Positions 51,023-59,905 are shown, numbered from the stretch's first letter. The stretch is 64,000 nt of DNA from Diaphorobacter sp. HDW4A (GCF_011305995.1 NZ_CP049910.1:558001-622000); one strand, 5' to 3'. Notes: generated from the sequence alone by a model not told the origin. Program-made: numbers and translations.

Positions 51023-51455
51023 GGGGACGGACAACCAGGATCTGAAAAGTGTCGGCCTGAAGGTAACCCTGCCGCGTCGCCTCGTTATGGAGATCTTCCG
51101 CACTGGTAGCGAACGTCATCTGTCCGTTGAAGATGTCTTTCGGCGGCTGGTCCAGCAAGGGAGCGACGTGGGGTTGGGCACCGTGTATCGGGTGGTGTCA
51201 CAACTCGAGTCGGCCGGCCTGTTGTCCCGCAACGTTTTCGAGTCGGGCAAGACACTCTACGAAGTCAACGAGGGCGGCGACCACGATCACTTGGTCTGCC
51301 TCGGGTGCGGTCGGGTGGACGAGTTTCGCAACGAAGCGATAGAGGGGCTGCTGCTGGATGTGGCTGCGACCCATGCGTACAAGCTCAGCCGTCACAGGCT
51401 GGTTCTCTACGGCTACTGCCCGGATTGCGCCGGCATGCACCAGCCGGACCGATGA
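51009..51455 (+). CDS. Fur-family transcriptional regulator
   Basis: This 148-residue protein has the Fur winged-helix N-terminus (LKSVGLKVTLPRRLVMEIF, then VGLGTVYRVVSQLESAGLL) and the metal-binding C-terminal half with HDHLVCLGCGRVDEF and a second CPDC near the end, giving two CxxC pairs for structural zinc. The start at ATG 51009 is chosen because the alignment to Fur begins there; the frame is open to 50955. It is preceded by an ECF-sigma promoter, so unlike a housekeeping fur gene it should be induced by iron starvation. Pseudoazurin and an unknown gene follow. It may be a feedback regulator of the locus, or it may sense another metal. Confidence 0.9.
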   Translation: MRTIEGTDNQDLKSVGLKVTLPRRLVMEIFRTGSERHLSVEDVFRRLVQQGSDVGLGTVYRVVSQLESAGLLSRNVFESGKTLYEVNEGGDHDHLVCLGCGRVDEFRNEAIEGLLLDVAATHAYKLSRHRLVLYGYCPDCAGMHQPDR

Positions 51456-51493
51456 AGCGATTGAATTCCATTTGCCCGTGAAGGAGCTTTGCC

Positions 51494-51973
51494 ATGTTTC
51501 TTGCTGTTTCCCACCGCTCTTCTGTTGCCCATCGCCCGAGCACTTTCCTGGGCGCGCTTCTGTTGCTGGCGGCCATGTCGTCGGCGCAAGCCTCGGACCA
51601 CACCGTGAAAATGCTCAGCTCCGGCAAGGATGGGGCCATGGTGTTTGAACCCGCCTTCGTCAAGGTGGCGGTGGGTGACACGGTCATCTTCACTCCGACC
51701 GAGAAGGCGGCTCATAACAGCGCTTCGCTGCTGGTGCCGGCGGGCGCGACCGGCTGGAAGAGTGACCCGGACAAGGAGTTCAAGGTCAAGATCGAGAAGG
51801 AGGGCGTCTACCTCTACGCCTGCCAGCCACACAAGATGATGGGTATGGTCGGTGTGATCCAGGCTGGTAAGCCGGTCAATCTGGCCGATGCCAAGGCCGC
51901 AGCGGCGAAGGAGCAGGCGACCTTTGCCATGGGCAAGGACCGCTTTGACAAGGCGTTGGCCCAGGCCAAGTGA
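51494..51973 (+). CDS. Pseudoazurin-type blue copper protein
   Basis: This 159-residue cupredoxin has a signal peptide ending near SSAQA (residue 33) and the four type I copper ligands in pseudoazurin spacing: His74 (AAHNSAS), Cys110, His113 and Met118 (YACQPHKMMGM). Pseudoazurins are periplasmic electron carriers, known as donors to copper nitrite reductase and other reductases. It lies 38 bases after the Fur paralogue on the same strand with a Shine-Dalgarno GAAGGAG, and so is probably expressed with it from the ECF-sigma promoter. A copper carrier in an iron-starvation unit could replace cytochrome c; that is my inference. Confidence 0.88.
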   Translation: MFLAVSHRSSVAHRPSTFLGALLLLAAMSSAQASDHTVKMLSSGKDGAMVFEPAFVKVAVGDTVIFTPTEKAAHNSASLLVPAGATGWKSDPDKEFKVKIEKEGVYLYACQPHKMMGMVGVIQAGKPVNLADAKAAAAKEQATFAMGKDRFDKALAQAK

Positions 51974-52002
51974 TCCCGGCCTGGTGATCGTTGAGGCAAC
52001 CC

Positions 52003-52518
52003 GTGAGTTCTCCGGAATTTGCTCCCCAACCCCATCCTGGGCCGGTACAGATTTGGGAGGAGCTCGCCCGCCAGAGCAAGGATCTGTTCCGCCGCGGCGA
52101 GTTGTTGCGGGCACTCGCCGTTTGCGAGGCGGCGCGGGTCTTCGCGCTCGCGCACTTCAACCAGTGGCCGACTCCCGACGATGCACTGGCCGCTGCCATG
52201 GTGAGCCATTTCAATCTCGCCGACACGCAGGCCCGTGCCGGCTGGCTGCCCGAAGCCTCGGCGACCCTGTGTCATGCGCACGGCAGCCTGCTGGCGGTCA
52301 TCAACGACGCGCAGGCGCATCCCGGGCTGCGCCAGGCCGCATCGCGCCACATGCACCGCTCGCTTCTCGCGCTGGCGCAGTTTCAGTCGGCTCATGGTGA
52401 GCGCAGGGAGATTGCCCAACTGCTGCGCCAGCACGGCCAAGCCATCAGCGCAACTCGGGCTGAACGCGATCATGGCGGCGAAGCCGAAACGACCGAAGTT
52501 CCACGTGTTCTGCATTGA
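52003..52518 (+). CDS. Helical protein of unknown function
   Basis: The product (171 residues from GTG 52003, with GAGG 7 bases upstream) is rich in Ala, Leu and Arg and reads as paired amphipathic helices (SKDLFRRGELLRALAVCEAA, later LADTQARAGWLPEASATLCHA), reminiscent of TPR-like repeats. It has no signal peptide or membrane segment. I do not recognise the family. It starts 29 bases after the pseudoazurin stop and may be the last gene of the Fur-pseudoazurin unit. The 113 bases after it, before the convergent AraC-type gene, hold nothing clear. Confidence 0.6.
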   Translation: MSSPEFAPQPHPGPVQIWEELARQSKDLFRRGELLRALAVCEAARVFALAHFNQWPTPDDALAAAMVSHFNLADTQARAGWLPEASATLCHAHGSLLAVINDAQAHPGLRQAASRHMHRSLLALAQFQSAHGERREIAQLLRQHGQAISATRAERDHGGEAETTEVPRVLH

Positions 52519-52631
52519 CCCTGATCCAGTCCACCCGCTATGAAAGGAATCAAGACATGTGCATGACTTTGGCATGATCTTGACGAGGCTTCTTCGCGTT
52601 GTGCTGGGGAGGGTCCTCCCGCTCGGGGATG

Positions 52632-53558
52632 TCAACCCGGGCTCACCGACTTGGGCACCTGCCCGAAGTAGCGCGCAAAGGCCGCACTGAAGCTGGCCGG
52701 GTGCCTGTAACCGACCGCGTAGGCGGCCTGCGCTACCTGACAGCCGGACTGCAGCAGCGTTCGTGCTCGCCGCATGCGCAGTTCAAACAGGAACTGGTGC
52801 GGCGTGGCGCCGTAGAGCTCACGAAACCCCTGCTTGAATTTGCACTCGTTGAGCCCGACGGTGACGCTGAGGTACGGAATCGTCAGCGCGCGATCCATCT
52901 GGGTGTGCATCAGATCGCGGGCTCGGGAGAGTTTTTCCACGTCGGCTGCGCTCAGGCGCAGGGATGAGGTGCTCGGCACCGATGCTGGCATGAGTGGGCG
53001 CAGGTGTTCGGCCGCCAGGGTCAGGGCGGCGATGTGCCGATCCACGGGCGTTGCCGCTTCGGGCGACAGCAGCGGATGGAGCAGAGTGCGGCACCAGGCC
53101 GTCGTCGGGTGCTCACCCAGCAGACGAATTCCCTTGCGACTGGCCAAGTGCGTCATGGCCGCCTCGCCGAGGTAGCGCGAGAGCGCGTTGCCGTTGAGCA
53201 CCAGCCTGAGCTGGCGAACCGCCGTCTCCGCCCGAAAGTGCCGCTCGCCGCGCGTGTGAGCAAAGGCCGCGAGGGTGGTGCGTCCGGCGCCAAAGCGCAG
53301 GCTGGCGCCATCCTCGGCCACGAAGCCGGACTCGCCCGACAAGCCGTACGTGATCACCAGTGTCGGCCCTGCCTCGTTCTGGGTGGATGCCTCGGCGAGG
53401 TCCCGCGTCGGTTGGTAGTGCGAGCGAACCACCGTCAGCCCATCGTCGAGTGTGGCGCGGTCGATCCAGCAGCCGTTGCCTGAGATGGGAAGGCGGCCTG
53501 TCGTCCCCACGGCGCGCGCCTCTTCAACCTTCGTGCCCAACCTCGCTCCCGTTTGCAT
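52632..53558 (-). CDS. AraC-family regulator (PchR-like)
   Basis: This 308-residue protein has a C-terminal AraC DNA-binding domain (about 205-305): IPYLSVTVGLNECKFKQGF, then GATPHQFLFELRMRRARTLL and AAYAVGYRHPASFSAAFARYFG. The N-terminal half resembles PchR-type effector domains that sense siderophore. It is divergent from the TonB receptor gene, with a Fur box between them at 53590-53606. By analogy with PchR, it would activate the receptor operon when the cognate metallophore is present and iron is scarce. The ATG at 53558 is taken as start. Confidence 0.88.
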   Translation of the reverse strand: MQTGARLGTKVEEARAVGTTGRLPISGNGCWIDRATLDDGLTVVRSHYQPTRDLAEASTQNEAGPTLVITYGLSGESGFVAEDGASLRFGAGRTTLAAFAHTRGERHFRAETAVRQLRLVLNGNALSRYLGEAAMTHLASRKGIRLLGEHPTTAWCRTLLHPLLSPEAATPVDRHIAALTLAAEHLRPLMPASVPSTSSLRLSAADVEKLSRARDLMHTQMDRALTIPYLSVTVGLNECKFKQGFRELYGATPHQFLFELRMRRARTLLQSGCQVAQAAYAVGYRHPASFSAAFARYFGQVPKSVSPG

Positions 53559-53589
53559 ACGAAACCCTCCCGATTGCCATCGAAATTAC

Positions 53590-53606
53590 ATGAGAACAAT
53601 TCTCAT
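53590..53606. promoter_or_regulatory. Fur box between the AraC-type gene and the receptor gene
   Basis: ATGAGAA-CAA-TTCTCAT is a perfect 7-bp inverted repeat around a 3-base centre, resembling Fur-box half-sites. It is 32 bases from the AraC-type start and 46 bases from the receptor start, so it could control both. No ECF-sigma promoter is present here. Confidence 0.65.
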
Positions 53607-53651
53607 TGCTTCTTAGCATGGAAGTCGTCTGATACTCAAGGAGAACGACTC

Positions 53652-55685
53652 ATGCCCACCCTCTACTTGCGGGCAAGCGGGCTGCTGCCGCTGATGGTGA
53701 CAGCCCTGTCGGCGACGGCGCAGCAGGCACCTGAGCCGCAGCGGGAGCAGGAACGGGAGCACGTGCTGCCGGCTGTCACCGTTACGGTGAACAAGCAGTC
53801 TCAAACGCTCGAGCGTGTGCCCGCCAGCGTGTCCGTCTTCGACGGTGAGCAGCTCGAAGCCGACGGTGTGCGCGGTCTGGAGGGCGTGGCGGCGATCACC
53901 CCGGGTTTTGCGTTCCAGACCATGGGGCAGTCGGGCGCACAGCCGCCGGTGATGCGCGGGCTGTCGGCCAACGTCACCTCGTTTTCGTCATCGACCGCGC
54001 TGGTGGTGGATGGCGTGGCGACGCTGCGCGGGCTGGGCTTCGACGACGCCTTGCTGGGAGTAGAACGCGTGGAGGTGCTGCGCGGCCCTCAGTCGACGCT
54101 CTATGGACGCAATGCCGAGGCCGGTGTGGTGAACATCGTCACCCGTCGACCGGGCAATGAACCGCATGCCGCCGTCTCGCTCGACCTGGGCAGCCGCAAC
54201 AAGCAGGCCCTGCGCTTCGATGCGAGCCGGGCCCTGGTGGACAACACGCTCTTCCTGGGCGTGGCCGGCGAATTCGCTCGGCAGGACGGTTTCATCGACA
54301 ACACCTACTCTGGCCGCAAGGAGGATGACCGCGAGCGCAAGGGCGGCCGCGTGGCCTTGCGCTGGACGCCGAGCGCCCGGACCGATGCCACGCTGCGGCT
54401 GAACCAACGTGAGTACGACGACGGTGGTTCGCTGTGGGGGCCGACGGGCGGTGCACGAGAGAGGGTGCGCTCCGGAACCGAGAGCTGGAACCGATCCCAG
54501 GCCCGTTCGGCGTCGCTGGATGTCTCCCATGAGCTGGCCGACGACCTGCGCTTGCGCTCGATCACGGCACACAACGAGTACTTCGACCGCATTCTTCAGG
54601 ACACCGACTTCCAGCCGGCCGATCTCCTGCACCTGGGGCGCGATTACCACTTCAAGACCGTGTCGCAGGAGCTGCGCCTGGAGGGCAAGGCCGGTGAGGC
54701 GCGCTGGCTCGCCGGCGTCTACCTCGACCGCGAAGACAACGCCTTGAACTTCGAGCAGAAGACGCCGTTCGCACTGGCGCGCACGCGGTCGACGCAGAAG
54801 GGGGACTCCACTGCCGTCTTCACCCACTGGGACGTGCCGCTGACGGCGCTGGGGTTGGCGCTGTGGTCCATCCAGGCCGGCCTGCGCGTCGAGCGCGACG
54901 AGATGCGCTTTGCACTGGCCGGCGGCAGCGAGCAGACGCGGAGCTGGACGCATGCCAGCCCCAAGCTCGCGCTGCAATACCAGTGGCAGCCTGCGGCGCA
55001 ACTCTACGCCAGCGTGTCCGACGGGTTTCGTGCGGGGGGATTCAATGCCTTCGCGCCGGAAACCCATCGCCGCTATGAGCCTGAGAAGGTGCGTGCCTTC
55101 GAACTGGGCGCCAAGGGCCACCTCTTGAACCGGCGCCTGCGCTACAGCGCGGCCGTCTACCGCATGGACATCGACGACATGCAGGTGCAGCAGATGGGCT
55201 CGGTGGCCGGGCAGGTGTTCATGACCAACGCCGCCTCGGCCCGCTCGACCGGCGCCGAGGCCGAATTGCGCTGGCTGGTCGGCAGCGGCTGGCAGGCGCA
55301 GATGGGGCTGGGGCTCAACCACACGCGCTTCCGAGAGTTTCGCGACGGCGCCAACGACCACGCCGGCAAGCGCAACCCCTTTGCGCCCGACATCAACGGC
55401 CATCTCGGCGTGCGCTACGACGCGCCCTCGGGCTGGTTTGCGCAGGCCCAGGCCGCCGGCGCCGGCAAGGTCTACGTCGACGCGGCCAACACGGCGGCCA
55501 ACAAGCGGTCGGGGTATGCCGTCATCAACCTGTCGGCCGGCTATGCGTGGACCCGCACCGAACTGACGGCCTACGTCAACAACGCTGCCGACAAGCACTA
55601 CGACGTGATCGGGTTCCCCGCGAGCACGATCACGATCTACAGCCCACCCCGCGAAGCCGGGCTGCGCCTGACCTTCCGTCTTTGA
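53652..55685 (+). CDS. TonB-dependent receptor of the AraC/Fur-box locus
   Basis: This 677-residue protein has a signal peptide (LLPLMVTALSATAQQA), a TonB box region (LPAVTVTV), a plug (RVPASVSVFDGEQLE, then VEVLRGPQSTLYGRNAEAGVVNIVT) and a barrel ending in RLTFRL. There is no STN signalling domain. Several long loops carry acidic residues. It differs clearly from the 34-36 kb receptor and has a Fur box instead of an ECF-sigma promoter. AAGGAG lies 7 bases before ATG 53652; the frame is open upstream to 53553 inside the control region. An O-methyltransferase gene follows after 19 bases. The ligand is unknown; it may be a small metallophore handled by the downstream enzymes. Confidence 0.9.
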   Translation: MPTLYLRASGLLPLMVTALSATAQQAPEPQREQEREHVLPAVTVTVNKQSQTLERVPASVSVFDGEQLEADGVRGLEGVAAITPGFAFQTMGQSGAQPPVMRGLSANVTSFSSSTALVVDGVATLRGLGFDDALLGVERVEVLRGPQSTLYGRNAEAGVVNIVTRRPGNEPHAAVSLDLGSRNKQALRFDASRALVDNTLFLGVAGEFARQDGFIDNTYSGRKEDDRERKGGRVALRWTPSARTDATLRLNQREYDDGGSLWGPTGGARERVRSGTESWNRSQARSASLDVSHELADDLRLRSITAHNEYFDRILQDTDFQPADLLHLGRDYHFKTVSQELRLEGKAGEARWLAGVYLDREDNALNFEQKTPFALARTRSTQKGDSTAVFTHWDVPLTALGLALWSIQAGLRVERDEMRFALAGGSEQTRSWTHASPKLALQYQWQPAAQLYASVSDGFRAGGFNAFAPETHRRYEPEKVRAFELGAKGHLLNRRLRYSAAVYRMDIDDMQVQQMGSVAGQVFMTNAASARSTGAEAELRWLVGSGWQAQMGLGLNHTRFREFRDGANDHAGKRNPFAPDINGHLGVRYDAPSGWFAQAQAAGAGKVYVDAANTAANKRSGYAVINLSAGYAWTRTELTAYVNNAADKHYDVIGFPASTITIYSPPREAGLRLTFRL

Positions 55686-55704
55686 TCGACAGGGAGCCGA
55701 TCTC

Positions 55705-56799
55705 ATGAATCTCGAACAAACACATGAGCTGCGCCGCTGGTGGGATCTGGCGGTCGCTCCCGTGCAGGCCGAGGGCCTGCGGCTTGCCGTCGAACTCGGC
55801 GTGCTGGATGCGCTCTTCGAGCCGGCCGGCGCCGCGACGCTGGCGCAGCGCCTGCAACTGCACCCCGTCGGCACCGCCCATCTGCTGGAACTCCTGTGGA
55901 GCATGGGGGTGCTGGAGCGCGAAGGCCATGGCCGCGACCACGACGAAGGCCAGGTCGATGACGACGGCGCCACCGATGACAAGCCGACCTATCGCCTTGA
56001 AGCGGGCGTGCGGACCTATCTTGGCCACGGCTCGGAGCTGTCCTGCGCCAAGGCCTGGCTGTTCCGGCTGCGGTCCATGCGCGGGTTCGTCGACAGCCTC
56101 GGTGAGCATGTCCGCCACGGTCCGGGCGTGCCGAAGCTCCCGCTTTCGGCTGACCACGGCCCCTCCGGTGGCGCAGCGCAGTGGGCGGCCGCCGCGCGGG
56201 TGCAGATCGCGCAGGAGCAGCGTGCGGTGACCGCGCCGGCCGCCGTCGAGGTGATGGCGCGCCTGCCGGAGTTTCAGCGGGCGCAGCGCCTGCTCGATCT
56301 GGGTGGCGGCCCGGGTCTGGTGGCCATCGCGCTGGCCGAGCGGCGCCCGGACCTTCAGGGCGTCGTGTTTGACTTCCCCGAGACGGTCGCCGTGGCGGCC
56401 GAGAACATCATGGCACGGGGGCTTGGCCACCGGCTGTCCACGCGCGGCGGCAGCCTGGCCGCGGACGACATCGGGTCGGACCACGACCTGATCTGGTGCT
56501 CATCGGTGCTGCATTTTGTGCCGGACATCGAATCCGCCCTGCGCAAGATCCTCGCCGCCCTTCGACCGGGTGGCGTGCTGGTGGCGGTGCATGCGGAACT
56601 GCCCGAGGAGCAGGGTGGAGCGCGCAGCGTGGTGCCGTGGTACCTGCCGCTGCGCATGCTCGGGCGGCACGTGACGCATGAGGGGGAGCTGGCTGCGGCC
56701 ATGGCGCGTGTCGGCTTCGTGCGCATCGAGCAATTCGCGTCCGGTCAGTTTCCCATGGCCGTGCAGCAGGTCGTCGTGGCGCGGCGCGAGGTGCCATGA
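55705..56799 (+). CDS. SAM-dependent O-methyltransferase (COMT-like)
   Basis: This 364-residue protein has an N-terminal dimerisation winged-helix region (GLRLAVELGVLDALFEP, then GTAHLLELLWSMGVLEREG) and a C-terminal Rossmann SAM domain with LLDLGGGPGLVAIALAE near residue 197, VVFDFPETV and LHFVPDIESALRKILAALRPGG. This is the layout of plant-type and antibiotic O-methyltransferases acting on small molecules. Between residues 75 and 100 an Asp/His-rich stretch (GRDHDEGQVDDD) is unusual. Its stop overlaps the MFS start (ATGA), and it follows the receptor by 19 bases. A role in making or modifying a small metallophore is inferred from context only. Confidence 0.8.
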   Translation: MNLEQTHELRRWWDLAVAPVQAEGLRLAVELGVLDALFEPAGAATLAQRLQLHPVGTAHLLELLWSMGVLEREGHGRDHDEGQVDDDGATDDKPTYRLEAGVRTYLGHGSELSCAKAWLFRLRSMRGFVDSLGEHVRHGPGVPKLPLSADHGPSGGAAQWAAAARVQIAQEQRAVTAPAAVEVMARLPEFQRAQRLLDLGGGPGLVAIALAERRPDLQGVVFDFPETVAVAAENIMARGLGHRLSTRGGSLAADDIGSDHDLIWCSSVLHFVPDIESALRKILAALRPGGVLVAVHAELPEEQGGARSVVPWYLPLRMLGRHVTHEGELAAAMARVGFVRIEQFASGQFPMAVQQVVVARREVP

Positions 56800-58076
56800 A
56801 CGGTACGCTGCGTCCTGGCGTCCAGCAGCTGCTGTTTGGTTGGGTGAACTTTGCGTTGACGGCGCCCGCCATCTACCTCTGGCTGGGCCTGCCATTGATC
56901 ATGCGGCAACAGGGTTGGTCGGGTACGGAGATCGGTGTCTTTCAACTCGCCGGTCTGCCCGCTGTGTTCAAGGCGCTGCTGGCGATTCCGGTGGAGCGCT
57001 GGCTGCTCCGGCGGCGCTCTGCCTTGTCGTCGGATCCAGCGTTCGACCCGTCGAACAGGGTCTTGGCCTGGCAGCGCTGGGCTTGGCTGACGGGCGGCGG
57101 CTTCACGCTGTGCCTGCTGGCTCTGGCGGCAGTGGGTGAGGATGCCGGCAAGGGAACGCTCTTTGCGCTGGCCCTGCTGGCGGCCCTGCTGTCCACCTGG
57201 GCCGACATCCCGGTGCAGGCGCTGGCCATCGGGCTGCTGCCACCTCAGGCCCGGCCGCTGGCCGGCGGCATCCGCGCTGCGGCCACGTTTGCAGGTGCAG
57301 TCGTGGGCGGTGGCCTCATGCTGCTGCTCCAGCAGGCCAGGGGCTGGGCGCTTCCTTTCCTGATTCTGGCCGCAGCTGTGTCGAGCGCCTTGGTGATCGT
57401 CGCTGTGCTGGGCCGTGGATCCGCTCCATCGCCGCAGGCGATGTCTTCAGGGGCCGCCGTGTCGAGGCTGGCGCCCTGGCGTGTCTGGAGAGGCTTCTTT
57501 CAGCAGCCGGGGGCGCCGGCCTGGACGCTGCTGCTGGCCGGGCAGTTTCCTTTCGTCGCGGCCGCCTGGGTGTTCCTCAAACCGCTGCTGCTGGACCATG
57601 GACTGCCCGCTGCGCAGGTGGCGCTGGTCGCCGGTGTGGGGGGAGGGGCCTTGGGCGCTGGCGCCAGCCTCGCGGCAGGCTGGGTGCGGCGGGAGCGCCT
57701 GATGTCGATGGCGTGGCTGTCGGCGTGGGCCAATGTGCTGGCCCTCGGGTTGTTTGCCGCTGTCCTGGGTTTTCAGCTTGGCGTGGAGGCGCGTTGGGGA
57801 CTGTTGGCGGGCAGCGCCGCGCTGGCCCTGGCGATGGGGCTGGCGTCTTCGCTCGCCTTTGCCTTGATGATGGAGTTCTCTCGCGATGCCTGCCGGGCCA
57901 CCGACTACGGCCTGCAGGCCGGGCTGTTCGCGCTGAGCCGCGTGCTGGTGCCGCCCGTGGCGGGCCTGCTGCTTGACCGTTTTGGCGACGCGGCGATGTT
58001 GGGTGCACTGGCGGCGCTCGCGCTGTGCACGGCGCTGGCCGGACGCCGTCTGCGGCAAGGAGCGTCCACGTCATGA
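56796..58076 (+). CDS. MFS permease, possibly RhtX/FptX-like siderophore transporter
   Basis: This 426-residue protein has about 12 hydrophobic segments in two halves separated by a polar loop (near residues 205-235). The N-terminal YLWLGLPLIMRQQGWSG and the C-terminal ATDYGLQAGLFALSR resemble the RhtX/FptX and AmpG-like permeases, single-protein inner-membrane importers of ferric siderophores. Direction of transport cannot be proven from sequence, and export is possible. Start and stop both overlap neighbouring genes by 4 bases (ATGA), so it is tightly coupled to the methyltransferase and oxidoreductase genes. Confidence 0.8.
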   Translation: MNGTLRPGVQQLLFGWVNFALTAPAIYLWLGLPLIMRQQGWSGTEIGVFQLAGLPAVFKALLAIPVERWLLRRRSALSSDPAFDPSNRVLAWQRWAWLTGGGFTLCLLALAAVGEDAGKGTLFALALLAALLSTWADIPVQALAIGLLPPQARPLAGGIRAAATFAGAVVGGGLMLLLQQARGWALPFLILAAAVSSALVIVAVLGRGSAPSPQAMSSGAAVSRLAPWRVWRGFFQQPGAPAWTLLLAGQFPFVAAAWVFLKPLLLDHGLPAAQVALVAGVGGGALGAGASLAAGWVRRERLMSMAWLSAWANVLALGLFAAVLGFQLGVEARWGLLAGSAALALAMGLASSLAFALMMEFSRDACRATDYGLQAGLFALSRVLVPPVAGLLLDRFGDAAMLGALAALALCTALAGRRLRQGASTS

Positions 58077-59173
58077 CGAACAAGAGAGATGACGTGACGG
58101 TGGTCGCCGACCCGGCGGTACTGGTTGTCGGCGGCTATGGCGCGGTGGGGGGCGGCATCGTCCGCGCCCTGCTGCGCGACAGCCCCTGCCATGTGCTGGT
58201 CGCTGGACGCAGCCTGGAGCGGGCTCGCGCGTTCTGCCAGGCCCATGGCCCTCGGACGACGGCGGTTGCCTTGCGTGATGAGGATTTCTCGCTGATCGAG
58301 GTGTTGCCGCACCGAATCACCGTGGTGGTCAACTGCGTCGAAGAAGCGAGCCTGCGAATCGCCCCGCAGTGCCAGGCCGCCGGCGTTCACTACGTCGACG
58401 TCTCGGCCACGGCTTCGGTGCTGGATGCAGTGCAGACCCGATGGGCGCTGGGCGAAGGTCGGCGCTCCTGTGCGGTCCTGAGCGTCGGCGTCGCGCCGGG
58501 GCTCACCAATCTGCTGGTGCGCCAAGCCTGCGACCACCTGGGGCCGCTGCGGCACGTGGACGTCACGGTGCTGCTGGGTGCAGGCGAGGTCCACGGCCTG
58601 GCCGCCATCCGCTGGACGCTGGACCGTTTGGGCGCCGCGTTCACGCTCCAGACCCCAGCCGGTCCAAGAGCGGTTCGGGCCTTTGGCGATTCGCGGCCGG
58701 TGCGGCTCGCAGCGCCCTACGGCCGAAGAACCGCCTACCGCTTCGACTTCTCGGAGCAGCACACGCTGCCGCGTACCCTGGCTTTGCAGTCGGCCGCTGC
58801 CTGGCTGTGTTTCGATTCCCGGCTGGTGACGCAGGCCTTTGCCTGGATGGCGCGCCTGCGCGTTCGGCGGTGGCTGCCGCTGGACGGCTTGGCGAAGTCA
58901 CTGGCCTGGGCGGCCGCGCATGCGCCGGTCGGCGGCAATGGATTCATGGTCCAGGTCGATGCCCTCAGCCAGGCTGGGGATCGCGCGAGTTGGGCCGTCG
59001 CCGGAGAGGGGGAGGCGGCATGCACGGCTGCGGTGGCCGCCTGGGTGGCTCGCACGCTGCTGGCTGGCCGTCTGACACCGGGCGCCCATCACATTGAGGA
59101 GGTGCTGACGTTGGACGAGGCGTTGGCGGGTTGCGCGCCAGTCCTTCGGCGGGTGGGGTTCGACCCGATGTAG
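58073..59173 (+). CDS. Saccharopine-dehydrogenase-like NAD(P)-binding oxidoreductase
   Basis: This 366-residue protein starts with a Rossmann motif (VLVVGGYGAVGGGIV) followed by VLVAGRSLERA, as in saccharopine and related opine-type dehydrogenases, and has GVHYVDVSATA and VGVAPGLTNLL of that family. Opine-type dehydrogenases join amino acids with keto acids reductively; in opine metallophores (staphylopine, pseudopaline) such an enzyme makes the final step. No nicotianamine-synthase-like gene is seen here, so the product would be different. It overlaps the MFS gene (ATGA) and ends the operon. Function beyond the fold is unknown. Confidence 0.78.
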   Translation: MTNKRDDVTVVADPAVLVVGGYGAVGGGIVRALLRDSPCHVLVAGRSLERARAFCQAHGPRTTAVALRDEDFSLIEVLPHRITVVVNCVEEASLRIAPQCQAAGVHYVDVSATASVLDAVQTRWALGEGRRSCAVLSVGVAPGLTNLLVRQACDHLGPLRHVDVTVLLGAGEVHGLAAIRWTLDRLGAAFTLQTPAGPRAVRAFGDSRPVRLAAPYGRRTAYRFDFSEQHTLPRTLALQSAAAWLCFDSRLVTQAFAWMARLRVRRWLPLDGLAKSLAWAAAHAPVGGNGFMVQVDALSQAGDRASWAVAGEGEAACTAAVAAWVARTLLAGRLTPGAHHIEEVLTLDEALAGCAPVLRRVGFDPM

Positions 59174-59246
59174 GCGCTTCTCGCCGACTTGACAAGGCTC
59201 GGATTCGCCTGGATTGACCGCGTGGCTGCGCTTTGTCGCGGGTGCC

Positions 59247-59747
59247 TCAGCCACGGTGTTGCGGACAGAATCGCCGCTCGAACCACTCGGTGAGCATGGC
59301 CTTGTCGTACACCAGCGGATCGCCATCGGAGCGGACAAAGGCACTGCGAGACAGGTAGTCCATGTCCGAAACACGCTCCTGCTGTTCGGCGAGTACCTTG
59401 CCCTGAGCGTCCTTCCAGAGGTACTCGAGGTCCGCCCGCGGCCACGTGACACCGCGCATGATGCGCACATCGTACGTGCCAGGGCGCCACCACTCATGTC
59501 GGCCCGCCAGGTCGAGGTCGGTGATTCGGATGTCCAGCGTATGGCCCGCCGGCAGGCAGCGATCTCCCAGGGCCTGCAGGTGCCGCCTGATGGACTCAAG
59601 GTTGCGCTGGGAGCGCACGCCGTAGTCGCCCGCGTCGGCATAGTGCTCGGGATGGACGAACTGCACCCCGACGTCGGCTGCAGCAGGCGGCACGGGTGCC
59701 GACAAGGCTGCGACACAGCACAGCGCGCGGAACGTTCTGGTGGTCAT
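59247..59747 (-). CDS. DUF3016-family secreted protein
   Basis: This protein of 166 residues has a signal peptide (ALCCVAALSAPVPPAAA) and a small domain with VQFVHPEHYADAG, LDIRITDLDLAG and an acidic DPLVYDKAMLTEWFE, recognised as DUF3016. Function is unknown. The start at 59747 is chosen because GAGGG lies 6-7 bases upstream and a signal peptide follows; an in-frame start at 59795 is less likely. It is convergent with the oxidoreductase gene and appears unrelated to the siderophore pathway. It may be the end of the chromosomal or cargo part before island genes resume. Confidence 0.75.
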   Translation of the reverse strand: MTTRTFRALCCVAALSAPVPPAAADVGVQFVHPEHYADAGDYGVRSQRNLESIRRHLQALGDRCLPAGHTLDIRITDLDLAGRHEWWRPGTYDVRIMRGVTWPRADLEYLWKDAQGKVLAEQQERVSDMDYLSRSAFVRSDGDPLVYDKAMLTEWFERRFCPQHRG

Positions 59748-59905
59748 GGTGAACCCTCGTATTGCTACAAGGTATTCGACTCCGTAGACCTTCATCTGGT
59801 TGCACCGCGCACACGGGGGCTGACATCGAAATCGGGCCGATAGAGCAGTGATTTTGGATGGCGTTCCTGCCTTGCTGGCGGCACGATGGGCTTTTCGAGA
59901 CCTCC

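Noticed and set aside
53988..55982. 664-codon minus-strand frame opposite the second TonB receptor
   Set aside because: Antisense shadow of a GC-rich receptor and methyltransferase gene; composition is typical of the reverse frame and it has no recognisable domain.
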